From positions 4,655,001 through 4,719,000 of the forward strand of contig NC_084894.1 of NCBI RefSeq assembly GCF_958979055.1: 64,000 nucleotides of DNA, written 5' to 3'. A program made the translations under genes and the position numbers. This DNA comes from Alnus glutinosa (Eukaryota > Streptophyta > Magnoliopsida > Fagales > Betulaceae). Below are positions 11,970 to 23,936 of the stretch, piece after piece. Position 1 is the stretch's first letter. Every line of letters begins with the position of its first letter. The notes under the pieces were generated by a model. It made no database searches. It was given only the letters and a program-made list of their open reading frames with translations, and was not told the DNA's origin.

Positions 11970-14900
11970 ATGGCGAACCCCACTTCACTCGTGGCAAAAC
12001 CATTCTGGACGGGATCATTAAGACAGCTTTCGACTTGATCAAGGAGACATATTCTTCTATCCATGGCGTAAAGAAAGATGTAGAGCGCCTCTCAAGTAAT
12101 CTCACTTCTATCAGAGGGGTGCTTGAAGATGCGGAGAACAAGCAAGGGACCAATCCACAACTGAAAGATTGGCTCGGAAAGCTCAAGGAGGCAGCTCTTG
12201 ATGCTGAGGACATACTGGAAACTTTTGCTGCAGAAGCTTATCATCACAGGAAAAAGCGGCAGAGTGCGGTACGTAGATCATCCTCTAAATATGATACTGC
12301 AAATAAGATCAAGGATATTTCAAACAGATTTGATGAAATTGCTAAAGAAAAAGAACAATTCCATCTCGACATCCAAGTCTTCCAAGATAATGGCGTCAGG
12401 TCTGTGACCCCAAACTATACGGGCTTTTTTGTGGACAAGTCAGATGTAGTTGGTAGGGAGGTTGATAAAGAAAGAATAACACATATGATACTATCGAATG
12501 AATTCGATAAAGAAGGCGACGTTTCTGTGATTCCAATCATAGGGATGGGAGGCCTGGGCAAAACAACTCTTGCTCAGCTTGTCTTCAACGACGAGAGGGT
12601 AAGTGCCCATTTCGAATCAAGAATGTGGGTCTGTGTCACAGCTGAGTTTGACCTCACGAGGATTCTTAAAGAAATGATTCAATTTCATTCTAAGATGAAA
12701 TTGGATGACAGCTCCACAAGCCACCTACAGTCCCGGCTTTTGGATTTCATGAGAGGACAATGTTTCTTACTTGTTCTAGATGATGTCTGGACCCAGGAAT
12801 ACGAAGAATGGGATTCCCTGCGAGTTCTCTTGAAACAGGGGGCAAAGGGTAGCAGAGTTTTGGTAACCAGTCGGATTACCACGGTTGGGAATGTTGTAGG
12901 CACTCAACCTTCTCATTGTTTGGATTATTTGCCTGAAGGTGAATGTTGGTCCTTGTTTGCAAAGATTGCATTTGGGAATATTGGCACTACTTTATCCAGC
13001 GAAACGCGGAGATACTTGGAAGATATTGGTAGAGAAATTGTTAGAAAGTGCCAAGGTCTCCCGTTGGCAGTCAAGGCAATGGGAGGTCTCTTGCGCGGTC
13101 ACGTTGATGTAAGCATATGGAGGCAAATTCAAAGTAGTGAAATATGGGAAATAGAAGACAAGCTCAAAGTTATGGCTATTCTAAAATTGAGCTATGACCA
13201 CCTGCCTGCTCATCTAAAGCCTTGTTTTGAGTACTGCTCCTTATTTCCTAAATCCAACGTGTTCTGTAAGACAGATTTGGTCAAACTCTGGATAGCGCAA
13301 GGATTTATACAATCCAATATTGGATATGATACGATGGAGGAGGCTGGAATTGCATATTTTAGTGAGCTTTTAATAAGGTCCTTCTTTCAACCTTCAAGCA
13401 TTGACAACAATGAGATATTCAGCATGCACGATCTTATCCATGACTTGGCACAATCAATATCAAGCCCCAATTGCTGTCAGGTGAAGGACAGCAAGTTATG
13501 CAGTTTCTCTGAACAACCTCGTCATGTCTTCTTGCTCAGTAAAGATGTCGAGCAGCCCATGTTGGAGCCCATGTTGAAGATTGTCAATAATGCTACGAAG
13601 CTGCGCTCACTTCTACTGCCTAGTGGCCACTTGAAAAACTTTGGTCAAGCCCCTGACAATGTGTTTGTTAAATTGAAATACATACGTGTGTTGGATCTTA
13701 GTTCAAGCCAGATCTCGAAATTGCCCGACTCAATCGAAGAGTTGAAGCTGTTGCGCTACCTTGACCTCTCTAAAACAGAAATCAGTGACCTACCCAACTC
13801 AATTTGCAATCTCTTCAATTTGCAAACATTGAAACTCTTGGGGTGTGCTTGGCTTTCTGCTTTGCCCAAGGACTTGGGGAATTTGGTTAATCTTCGACAT
13901 CTTGAGCTCGATGATATGTTCTGGTTCAAGCTCTCCATGTTGCCACCAAATATGGGGAACTTAACCAGTCTGCACAATTTGCCCGTGTTTCAGGTTGGCC
14001 ACAAGAAAGAATATGGAATTGAACAATTGGGGAAAATGGCGTATCTTTCAGGAACGTTGCATATCTCAAAGCTGGAGAAGGCTGTTAATGCAGGAAACGC
14101 CAAGTTGAATGAGAAGAAGAGCCTTGACAAGTTGGTGTTTGAATGGAGTGACAGAGTTGACAAAACACAAGATGAAGCAACTGAAAACAGTGTACTCAAA
14201 GATCTACAACCTCACGCAAACCTCAAAGAGCTCCAAATTTTACACTATAGGGGCAATGAATTTCCTGCTTGGATGAATGAAGGGAGGCTCCAAAATTTAG
14301 TTAGTCTAACCTTGAATGGTTGCCTCAAATGCAAAAGCCTCGATCTAGGTGATCAGTTACCCAATCTTCGAGAGCTCTACATCAAAGGTATGCAGGAGTT
14401 AGAGAAATGGCCAGAGGTCGAATGCTATTCCCTTCGCCTGCTAAAGTTGAGTAATTGTCCCGAGCTAAGGGAGTTGCCTAACATCTTTCCAAATTTAGAT
14501 TACATGAAGATTAAGAGCTGTAATTCCTTAAGGGCTCTTCCAGTGGTCCCATATTTGCAGATTCTAATACTTATCGACAATCTTATTCTGGAGGATTGGA
14601 ATGAAGTAAATCTGGTGCTGGAAGATTATAATGATCGCAAACCCTCTTTGATTGAATTGTTAGAACTGAAAGTAATAAGCTGCCCCAAGCTGCAGGCACT
14701 GCCACTTATCTTCTCTCCAAAAAAGCTGGAGATCCGTGGGTGTGAGTTGCTGACCACTCTCCCACCACCACACCAGGCCCAGCGTCTTGAGCATTTAGTA
14801 CTGGATGCATCTCATGATGGAGCATTAGTGAGGGCAATACCAGATCCCGGCTCTCTACACTCGTTGGTTATTTCCAGCATCTCAAACATATCCTCACTTC

Positions 14901-15403
14901 CGAAATGGCCCAAACTTCCAGGGCTCAAGGCGTTGTACATTCGTGATTGCAAAGATCTGGTGTCCTTGTCCGATGGAGAAGAAGGGTCATTGCGAACATT
15001 GACCTCTCTCAAACTACTTTCCATTAGAAATTGTCAAATGCTAGACACACTAAAAGAGGAGCTACCCAGTACGCTGGAGTATTTGATTATCCTATCATGC
15101 CCCATTCTGAAGTCATTTTCACTGAAGAACCTCCCTTCACTCAGGGACCTTTACATTGAGGACTGTCCTATGCTCCAGTCCTTGCCCGAGGATGGGCTTC
15201 CCAGCTCTCTTAAACATTTGCAAATCAAAACATGTCCCCTATTATCTGAGCGATGCCAAAAGGAGGGTGGAGGGGGTCCAGATTGGCCGAGAATTGCGGA
15301 CATTTCTGACCTGGAGATTGATAATTCCCATATAGTCGTCCCCTCAACATCAGTACCAAACCGGCCAGTTTGGTATCATCATTTTCTATGCTGTAGAGGT
15401 TAG
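11970..15403 (+). CDS. CC-NBS-LRR protein, tandem paralogue of NLR 1, with 5' frameshift
   Basis: The ATG at 11970 aligns with the NLR 1 start (MANPTSLV), but around 12000 one base is missing relative to NLR 1 (GCAAAACCATTCTG against ACAAAACCTATTCTG). The 11970 frame therefore stops after about 22 codons. The remaining frame is open from before 12035 to the stop at 15401-15403 and encodes the rest of a CNL: DAEDILETF, GMGGLGKTT, FESRMWVCV, FLLVLDDVW, GSRVLVTSR, CQGLPLAVKAMGG, CFEYCSLFPKS, MHDLIHDLAQ and the LRRs. Its first in-frame ATG after the frameshift lies beyond the coiled coil. A donor at 15399 (GTTAGT, identical to that of NLR 1) probably joins this exon to the PP2 exons at 15601. This is a recent pseudogene, a real allele initiated elsewhere, or a sequencing error. 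Confidence 0.85.
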
Positions 15404-15600
15404 TACTTTCTACTTTTGCTAATTACTGGCACTTGTACCATATAATACATTCTAATCTAATATATATGTCAACTATATTATATATAAAAGCCTTAGAAAA
15501 TAACAATTTGTATTTGAAGCTTACTCTATCTAATTTCTTTTGATGGAACTCAATCATCACAATATAGAATGATTAACATGCACTTCTCATATCTGCATAG

Positions 15601-16193
15601 CTTCTTTAACTTCATTGGAAAAAGAAACAGTGAGGAAGGCGCCAACAGATTTTTGCTTCACGGTATACGCAAGGTCACTCTATATCACTTGGGGTAATCG
15701 TGAAAACTGGAATTGGAATAGTTTCAAGGAAACAAGGTGAGGTCATGAACTTTGTATGTGCATATCACTCTTCTCTAGTGTCACCTCTGATGCAATTCCA
15801 ACTCTTCTATTAACTTGCAGTGATGAAAACATTGAAGTCGTAGCAAAACTTTCTCATGTTTGTTGGCTGGACGTGAGAGGAAGATTGGATTTGTCAAAGC
15901 TCTCCCCAGAAGTTGTCTATGAAATTGTGTATGTGGTCAAGTTGACAGAGGGGGCTTCTGGGTGGGAACTCCCTATCCAACTTATACTTTCACTCCCAGA
16001 TGGAAGAGGTCAAGAACGCCAAGTTAGCCTTTTAGAGAAGCCTAGAAGACAATGGATAGAGCTCAATGTAGGCAACTTCCAGAGGAAGAATGGAGAATTG
16101 GGAGAAGTGAGCTTCCTTATTTGTGAGCATGGAGGACATTGGAAACGCGGACTCATTATTAAAGGAGCCGTCATTAGGCCAAAACAGACTTGA
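15601..16193 (+). CDS. PP2 (phloem protein 2) domain exons, probable C-terminal fusion to NLR 2
   Basis: Two exons, 15601-15736 and 15821-16193 (intron GTGAGG...TTGCAG, phase 2), encode a PP2-A-type lectin-like domain. It begins CFTVYARSLYITWGNRENW and continues with VCWLDVRGRLD, LSPEVVYEIVYVVKL, GWELPIQLILSLPDGR, LLEKPRRQWIEL, GHWKRGLIIKGAVIRPK and a stop. These are the conserved blocks of the PP2 fold, which binds glycans in phloem-lectin relatives. No ATG occurs in this frame between the TGA at 15570 and the domain, so an upstream exon is needed. The phase-1 donor of NLR 2 at 15399 joins in frame to the acceptor at 15600 (and also to AGs at 15630 or 15648), giving an NLR-PP2 protein. A separate gene with an unseen 5' exon is the alternative. 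Confidence 0.88.
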
Positions 16194-16691
16194 ATGCAAA
16201 AATGCTCGTTGTTTTTAACAAGAGGCATGTGCGCTTATGATAATAATCCATATTTGTTAGGTGTTCCCATATATTGGCTGTATTCGATTATTTGTTTGTT
16301 CACTGTTAGGTGCTTGGTGGAAGTGCCTCTATGTAAGATTAAATTTCCAAACAATAAGAATCATTAGCATATATATCGGCAGAAACAGCTTTGACGGAAG
16401 TAGAAACTAATGCTTTAACAGAAGGTAAACCAAAAGACTGCAATGCAGAAGTAGGTGTCTCGGCTATTTGCAGTAAATGGAATAAACCACCCTTCTCTCT
16501 ACCTATTCCAATCATCTTCCAAAGTGTGCAAGTTCTGAATGAAACAGAAACCGGCAATAAAAATGAGGCAACATTTGATGTTATGGATGAGTTGGCTTGC
16601 AGCACACAAAGAACATTTGTAAGGATCAAATATTCTGAAAGTTGAACTGTGCCTATATGTGTAACCTTGCAAAATGACCATTACGTTATTA

Positions 16692-16856
16692 GGGGCGGAG
16701 CCAGCATCTGTCACTTGGGGAGGGGGGGTTAGATTGAAAAGAAAAAATTTGGATGGGCCAAAATTAGAAAGAAAAAAAAAATTAGGAGTAAATTTTTATT
16801 TATTTATTTATTTTTTTGGAAGAACTTTGGGGCTTAGGGGGCCAGGCCCCCCAACA
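16692..16856 (+). repeat. Dispersed repeat with GGGGCGGAGCC head
   Basis: It starts TTAGGGGCGGAGCCAG, has an A-rich and T-rich middle, and ends with GGGGGCCAGGCCCCCC. It is the plus-strand sister of the minus-strand copy at 8583-8685. It is probably a non-autonomous element. Confidence 0.55.
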
Positions 16857-16881
16857 GGATCTCAATTGGAGATGAGCTAGT

Positions 16882-17049
16882 CAGTTATTATTAGGGGTAT
16901 TTTTGTAATTTCATATGGTATAAAATTACAAAAATACTCTTAATAATAACTGATCGGCTCTTCTTTAGTTCTTCTCAACTGGCCATATGAAATTACAAAA
17001 ATACTCCTAACAATAACTGATCGGCTCCTCTTTGGTTCCTCTCAACTAA
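16882..17049. repeat. Small cluster: one inverted and two direct copies of a ~60-75 bp unit
   Basis: The unit AAATTACAAAAATACTC(C/T)TAA.AATAACTGATCGGCTC, followed by CTTT..TTC.TCTCAACT, occurs at about 16924-16980 and 16990-17047. An inverted copy of its left half sits at 16882-16918. The inverted pair can form a hairpin. This resembles a degraded short transposon. Confidence 0.65.
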
Positions 17050-17518
17050 GGAGGATATGGTTCCAAACCCCAAGCTCTTTAGTAGCACCGCCCTTGATTA
17101 TGTAATTTTACTCAATTTTAGAGACAACAACATGAACGCACCGAAGTTCACACTATTTGCAATTTATGTGGATACTGAATTTACAATCCACCGTAGAATC
17201 AGATATTCATTATGAAGTTAAAAAATGAGAGCAGTTTCGGATTTTTCAACTTTTCTAACAAAATGATCTAATTTGTTTTCTTTGCTTAGCTTAGAGAGTA
17301 ACTAATCACTTTTTAAAATTTAGAGAGCTATTTGTCACCGTTAGAACCGCCAAAAAAAAAAAGAAAAGAAAAAAAAAAAAAGGCATTTATCCATTTTTAT
17401 TTTTTATTCTCCTTTTATTTTTTTGGGCATGAATGCGGAGAACCACAGCAGTCCCAGGTTCGCAGAGAGAAGAGCCTGAGCACCGAGCAGCGAACAACTT
17501 CGTTCCTCAAACCTTTTA

Positions 17519-19983
17519 ATGCTGCGTTACGCTCGAAATCTCCTCACAAAAACCTCATCCGCAACCACCGCGAGCGCAGCCTCCTCGCCCAATTTCCCCA
17601 AACGCTCTTTGCTTTCCGAAAACACTTTGTCAAAACACCACCACCAACAACAAAAGCTGCAACAAAATTGGTCTCGTCGATATGTCACCGGCTCGGCCTC
17701 GAGCCCGAGCCTGTCGATATGGAGAAGAAAGAAGGAGATGGGCAAGGAGGGTCTGATCGTGGCCAAAGAGCTCAAGAGGCTCCAGTCCCACCCGGTCCGC
17801 CTCGACCGGTTCATCCGGTCCCACGTGTCCCGCTTGCTCAAGTCCGATCTTGTCGCCGTTCTCGCCGAGTTCCAGAGACAAGAACAGGTCTTCCTCTGCA
17901 TGAAGGTTCGTCATTTCTTTTCTCATTTTTGTTTATGTTGCTGAGAGAATGTTGGAAAAGAAAAGAAAGAAAGAAAGAATATATATATATATAAAATGGG
18001 TCTGTTTGGGTCCCCAGAAAGTTGAGGGAAATAAAATTTCCTGCTCTTTGGTTCTCGATTTCGTCATTCCTAAGTTTAGTTTCATATACGGTCTTTATTT
18101 GGCTCTAGATTGTAATGTTGAATTGCAGAAGGTTTGTTTGTTTTCACTGGAAATAAGTTTCTTGGATCATGATCCGTTTATGGAGAAAATATGGAATTTT
18201 GAAGGAGAGTAGTGGAAAGTTTAAGATTTTTGAAGATATTTTTTTCCCCCTGTTTGCATTATGAGAAGGTATGGGAAAGAAAAAGAAAAATGTTCGAATT
18301 TTGATTATCAATGAAAAGGTGTATGTTAGAAGCATTAAGAACTCAGTTGCTGTTCGAAAAGTTCTAATTAATTAGATTGGGATTCAAAGCCTCAAAGGGT
18401 GTTGCAAAAGTTTGAAGTGGTAGACAGTAATCCAAATCTGCAAGTCCCGCTGTTTAGTCCCTTTTTCTTCGGGGAAAGTGCCTCAAATAAATATAGGTTT
18501 AGATTAAGAAAATGTGGAAAAACCATAGATAGTTACTACCTCAAAATCTTAGCCTCTACTAAGTACGGCTAAGTTCAATTGTCGATTTAATTGATGACCT
18601 TATTAGCTTACTAGCTGATTCCTTATGTAGCATCCTGATCTCTGACTGCAAATTTTCTGGCGTTCTATGTGTACAAATATTAAGAAAGAATAACAGGTTG
18701 AATTCTTAGGTAGTGTGCTTATATTACTTATGTCTACCAGCAATCATTCTAATAAAAGCCATGGAGATATATACTCATCTAATCAATCCCTTACATGAGG
18801 TGTACTGTGCTAAGAACAAGTGCAGTGAGTTAATTGATGATATCTCACTTTCTTTAGTTTTGATATCTCTAACTCATAGGATTTGACATCTCATTGCTTT
18901 CTGATCGAGGAATGACCTTCCCTACAAGCACATTGTACAATTTCCATTGGGCGTATTTGCTGTATTTTCTTTTCTCTTTTAATAAGTAAATTAAATTTCA
19001 AAAAAGCGCGGAGAGGCGTAACCCAAAGTACACAAAATGTATACAGGAAACTCTAATCCATAGAGAAAGAATACAAATCTAAAAAATCAGAAAAAGTACA
19101 ATTAGACATAGTAGGCAACGTAACTCTCCATGTAAACAAGGTTTATAGCACCAACTTCTTTAAATTGACCAAACCAGTCTCACAATCTTCAAAAGTGTTT
19201 GCATTCCGTTCCTTCCATAGATATCACCATCAAACACAAAGCAGAGTTCTTTTTTTTTTTTTTTTTTTTTTTCATTGTTGGTAAGTTATTGCATTGAACT
19301 CATGAATTCACCCTTCATCCCTTCTCTCTCTCTCTAATTGAGAGGAGATGCCATCTTAGCTAGTGCTTATTGGCTACTTGCTACTCTTTTTCCTTTTAAA
19401 GTTAATTTGATGGAAAAACATGAATTTTGACTCTTCCTCTGGTGTATATTTTCCCCATTGATATTGTACCTTCCCATCAGCTATGCTATTGTACAAAAGC
19501 AAAAGAAAAAGAACCAAAACAAAATGTGCAAAATGCTTGATTATCTTCCAATATTTTCCTTCTCAGTTATATGATGTGGTGCGCAAAGAAATTTGGTACC
19601 GGCCAGACATGTTCTTTTACAGGGACATGCTTATGATGCTTTCAAGAAACAAAAAGGTTGATGAAGTAAAGCGGGTTTGGGAAGACCTGAAGAGAGAGGA
19701 AGTTCTCTTTGATCAGCATACATTCGGAGACATTATCAGGGCCTTTTTAGATAGTGGGTTGCCCTTGGACGCAATGGACATATATGATGAAATGAGACAA
19801 TCTCCTGATCCTCCAATCTCTTTGCCTTTTCGAGTGATATTGAAAGGGCTCCTTCCGTACCCAGAATTGAGAGAGAAGGTGAAAGATGACTTCTTGGAAC
19901 TTTTTCCCCATATGATTGTGTATGACCCACCTGAAGACTTGTTTGAAGATCAAGATTGGAAAAGGGAGAAGGAAGATGATTAG
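17519..19983 (+). CDS. PPR-superfamily / THA8-like protein (At1g62350 type)
   Basis: Two exons: 17519-17905 and 19567-19983, with a phase-0 intron of 1661 bp (AAG|GTTCGT ... TTCTCAG). They encode 267 aa. The N-terminus (MLRYARNLLTKTSSATT) is basic and Ser/Ala-rich, as expected for an organelle transit peptide. The mature part, from GKEGLIVAKELKRL on, continues with HPVRLDRFIRSHVSRLLKSD, LYDVVRKEIWYRPDMFFYRD, VWEDLKREEVLFDQHTFGD and PFRVILKGLLPYPELREKV. From memory this matches the short PPR proteins around Arabidopsis At1g62350, related to THA8, which bind organelle RNA and help group II intron splicing. That function is inferred from the family. The start is the first in-frame ATG of exon 1. 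Confidence 0.9.
18968..19245 (-). mobile_element. LINE 3'-end relic in the PPR gene intron
   Basis: On the minus strand a frame reads YLWKERNANTFEDCE, then a stop-interrupted tail. This is the C-terminus of plant L1 ORF2 (compare [14 protein letters not shown] at 59280). It is followed by the GTGTAC...GCCTCTCCGCGC-type 3' UTR and AATAAGTAAATT. It is antisense to the host gene and degenerate. A 22-bp poly(T) run begins about 19250. Confidence 0.7.
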
Positions 19984-22643
19984 ATGGTGTTGCTGCTAAT
20001 GTGCTCATTGCTCCATAGGAGACTACTCTTCCCTGGCTAGAAGCCTAGAAGCAAGTAGATGCCTGTGATAAGTTGATGCAGTTGCGGGTTACTTACCCAT
20101 GGTTGATCTGCTCCTCAATGGTCTTCCAAGTTTGGAAGCTCGCTTTTCATGGCATGCACTGTGCATGTGGGGATTGAGTAGCCCTTATTGTCACTCCTCA
20201 GCATGATGTGTTTCATGTGATGCAATTTTGATTGGACTTGCTTGAAAAGATGATAATATTTTTGGTTGATGCATTTCTTGCAGATTTGCTTGTTCCTGAC
20301 CTTTGGCTTTAGGTACTTGCCCTATGCTCCATAATTATCTTGAAGAAGTGGCTTGACGAATTTCTTGCCTTTTTTGGATTTCCTAAAAAATCAGTTGTGA
20401 CAATATTTTGGGTTAGATGTTTTGACATAATATTGAAACTAATTCATAATATTCTTGAACTCTACGTATTTTTTTTTTTTTGGTTAAAACTTCTATCATA
20501 TTTACACGTGAGAGTGTTAGAAGTATAAGAAGGCCTCTCCAATTACTCATTTGGAACAAACCATCAATTATTAAAATATGTATTGGACCCAAAAGTTCTG
20601 TTTTAGTTTCAATGAAGTCTTAAGTTTGATTTTAGTTTCAAATACCCTGAATTTTAATCGTATTACAAAACACTATCAAATACAAACCTAACACAACAAT
20701 ATCACAAGAACATCCTCCCTTGCTTTCACTCTCTCTTTCATTGACTCTCTGCCTTTGTGCTCGAACGAAGGGTGAAGGAAAAAAAAATTATATTTCCTTC
20801 GCTCAAACATTTTAAAAGCCTTACATGCATGGCTGTCTATATTAAATTAAACGTTAAACATATTGTGTCATATGCAACTAGTTAATGTGTAAGAACTAGC
20901 AACCATATGTCATAAATTTATATAGGTTAATTAAGTATATGAGTAAGTAACAAGTAGTGCATCCTCACAAACCTCTCTCCTCGAAAGAGCTCTTGGCGAG
21001 AAAACTCTTGTTTGCAAAACCCTTCCAGATCTCAACCATGGAGGAGGGTGCTCTTCCCTCCTTTGCACCTCCCCCATCCAAATAACCCTTGTCCAACCTC
21101 TTTTTGGTTCTTCATTTCCCTTCTCTCTTTAGTTTCAACAATAATTTTATTTGGAATTTGGAGCCTAGATCTACTACAACCTTTCCACTCTCGCAAGCCA
21201 TGTGCTCCTCTTTCACTATCTCCAACCAATTCTCTCATCGCTGACGTTACCTGTTGCAGCGCATGAATGCCATGCGCCGCCATGGCATGTGTGGGCTGCA
21301 CGCGCCAACACCCATTTTGGTTTCCTTTGGTAGATCTAATGGTTCTCTACCTTTGCTCCTCCGGCTCCCTACCTGTGAAGCTCATTTGCTGCAAAGAAAA
21401 TTTTAAATCCAAATTTAAACCTCAAAATACACTGACATTGTTGTTATTTGTTTCACAAACCATAGTAGAGACTCATTATTTGATTGTACATTTACCTCTT
21501 GAGTTTTCACAACTAATTCTGTAGCTGATTTGAAACCAATAATTTTTGTAAGTACCTTTTGCCTCACAAATATTACCATGGGTGGCTACTAGCAACATCG
21601 CTGGTAGCTTTTCCTCTTACTCCTTCCATCTTAAGGTTCCTCTTCAAGACTGTGAAATGACTTGCCTACAATGAATCATGCTATTTTTTTAATTTGTTAA
21701 TATATAACTTATTTTTATAATATAATATATTAACAAACAATATATTATATGTAAGCATAAATTAAATAACAAATAACAATGCTCATTAGTTAGTATATAT
21801 TAATTAGTTATAATTTATTGGTTATATGTATATAGAATAGTAAAAGGAAATAATATCAATACTTAATTGTTAGCCATATGATATAATGACAATCCATATA
21901 CTTAATCATATTATTTATATAATATAATATGATTATAGGACTATATGATCATATAATAATATAACATTGTGACAAATGACATGTAATCACTTTATTATAT
22001 GTTATAATTATTATCATTAAATATTTAATAATCATTACATCATTTTTTTTTTGTAAGTTATATAGTTTATTTAACATACAATATAAATATATATTGTTTA
22101 TATGTTATATAATTTTTAAATGAGCTAACTTTTCTTTTTTGTATGTTAAATAAACTACATAGCTTACAACAAAATCAGTTAAGTTCAGCTTAATTTTTAA
22201 AACTTGTCATGAACTCGAGCTCATTTAGTCGATTTGAGCTTAATTTTTAAAACTCGCCATGAGCTTGAACTTGGCTCGAGCTCGTGATAAATGAGCTCGA
22301 TTTCGGTTAGAGCTCGTTATAAATTTAAATGAGCCGAGAACTTGCATATACATTACTCGCTCGAGTTTGGCGGCCTACATGGTAATATAGTATGCATTCC
22401 CCTCATTGATAAATGTGCCGAAATTCCATTGAATAAGCACGAAAACACGTATCAGCTCACGCTAGAAGCGGGCGTATATGATCCCCGCACACACAATAAT
22501 AAATTTAGTCGTTGAAGTCTGAGCCCATTTCAACTAAAGTTATAAGAAATTATTGAGACAGCGAAACATATTATCATACACCTTTCTCTCTCTCTCTCTC
22601 TCTGAAAGAAATTTATTTTGTTGCATAAAAGTTGCAACAAATC
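19984..22643. other. Intergenic region between PPR and CLT genes
   Basis: No gene is recognised. The first 500 bp are the likely 3' UTR and flank of the PPR gene. A C/T-rich stretch around 21000-21330 has short open frames of unknown nature. Positions 21680-22110 are extremely AT-rich with palindromic TATAAT-type words. A CT microsatellite near 22578-22602 lies in the CLT 5' leader. Confidence 0.6.
22195..22380. repeat. Degenerate GAGCTCGA-rich repeat
   Basis: The words GAGCTCGA, TTGAGCTTAATTTTTAAAACT and CTCGAGCTCG recur several times. The 20-base phrase around AGCTTAATTTTTAAAACT occurs twice (about 22189 and 22229). Such sequence is common at plant transposon ends; the class is not certain. 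Confidence 0.5.
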
Positions 22644-23898
22644 ATGACGGCATGTCCTCGTCGGATAACCGCCGGGGCAGGGCCGATACGGTTAGGGCAA
22701 TCACCACGGACGGCCGAGATTGCACGGCTGCCTCGCGACTGCGTGATGAATCAGCGGCGGAGGATCGTGTTGAGATCGCGGCTGTGGATTGTGGAAGCGG
22801 TGGGACGCGGAGGGGCGTGGGAGCGATCGGACGGCCGGGACGTGGAGGAGAAGGTGGTGGGGCCGGGCCCGTGCCCGTACGCTGTAGAGGATTTGGCGGA
22901 GAAGAGCGGCAGCGAGGATCTGACAGTGGAGGAGGAGGAAGTGGAAGAGGATGAGAGGAGGGAGAGTAAGAAGAATTTGGATCGGACGGTGAAGGTGGCG
23001 GTTGCGGCGGCGATTACGGTGGTGCTGGGAGTAGGGAATCGGGTGTTGTACAAACTGGCCTTGGTTCCTCTCAAGCATTACCCCTTCTTTCTCGCTCAGC
23101 TTGCCACTTTCGGGTACATACCGCCTCTTCCTCTCCTCTCTCTCTCTCTCTCGTTTATTATTATTATTGTTATTAATTTACTTAATCAGATTATTTTCGT
23201 AATTAAAAAAGGTTTTGAAATTCATTTTGAAATCTGAGTCATGTCGGTGACACTCGAATTGAAATCATAAAATAATAGAGTATCAAGCATCGTTTTAGAA
23301 TAACTATCGTTGTTAAATTTTAAGAAATCACGACCGTTGGATTAAACAGTAATGGCGGGAGATTTAGATCAAACTACCCAGGCTACAATGAATATGACCA
23401 GCAGATTGGATCCAAAGTTGGTCGCTTCGCTTCATCATGGCATGTGGCCAAATTTTACGAAGGAAATGATCAAATTACTCTTAGTGCAGTACACAACACA
23501 TCGGGAACAATCCACGCTTTACACGCTGCATTTGTTTTCCTTTGTCTGGTTTTGTGATTGTCTTTTACGGTGGGCGCCGTGACCAAATTAGTAACTTCGT
23601 TCATGTACGTGACGCTACAAGCTATGTACATGTCAAAATCATTACTTTTGAAATTGGTCTGACGTGGATCTCCCATAGGATTGTGAGTGTGTGTGTTTTT
23701 TTTTTTTTTTTTTTGATTGAGATGACGGTCAATATCTAGAATATTGCAAATATTGCACAAGATATAATTTAGGCCATTCATTTAAAATAATAATAAAAAA
23801 AAATGTTTTAGAGGGCCTTAAGGCTTAAAGTGCACTTTTTTTTTTTAAGATTTTAAATTTTATTGATTTATTCCTCAAGATTTTAATTGTTATCAAAT

Positions 23899-23936
<38 letters not shown>

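Larger units (their letters stand above)
16194..17518. other. Intergenic region between PP2 and PPR genes
   Basis: It contains the 3' flank of the PP2 exons, a GGGGCGGAGCC-type repeat and a small direct/inverted repeat cluster. No gene is recognised. A short open frame near 16391-16645 has no recognisable similarity. Confidence 0.6.

Noticed and set aside
15756..15820. Treating the ATG at 15756 as the PP2 start
   Set aside because: That frame reads through the intron between the two PP2 exons; the 15736/15821 splice restores the conserved upstream half of the domain.
17332..17994. 220-codon frame overlapping PPR exon 1
   Set aside because: The alternative frame lacks the conserved PPR-protein motifs; the 17519 frame carries them and splices in phase to exon 2.
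21012..21524. Short frames in a C/T-rich patch
   Set aside because: No domain, no splice support and overlapping frames on both strands; not enough to call a gene.
22553..22954. Gly/Arg-rich frame overlapping CLT exon 1
   Set aside because: The frame does not continue into the CLT membrane domain; the 22644 frame does.
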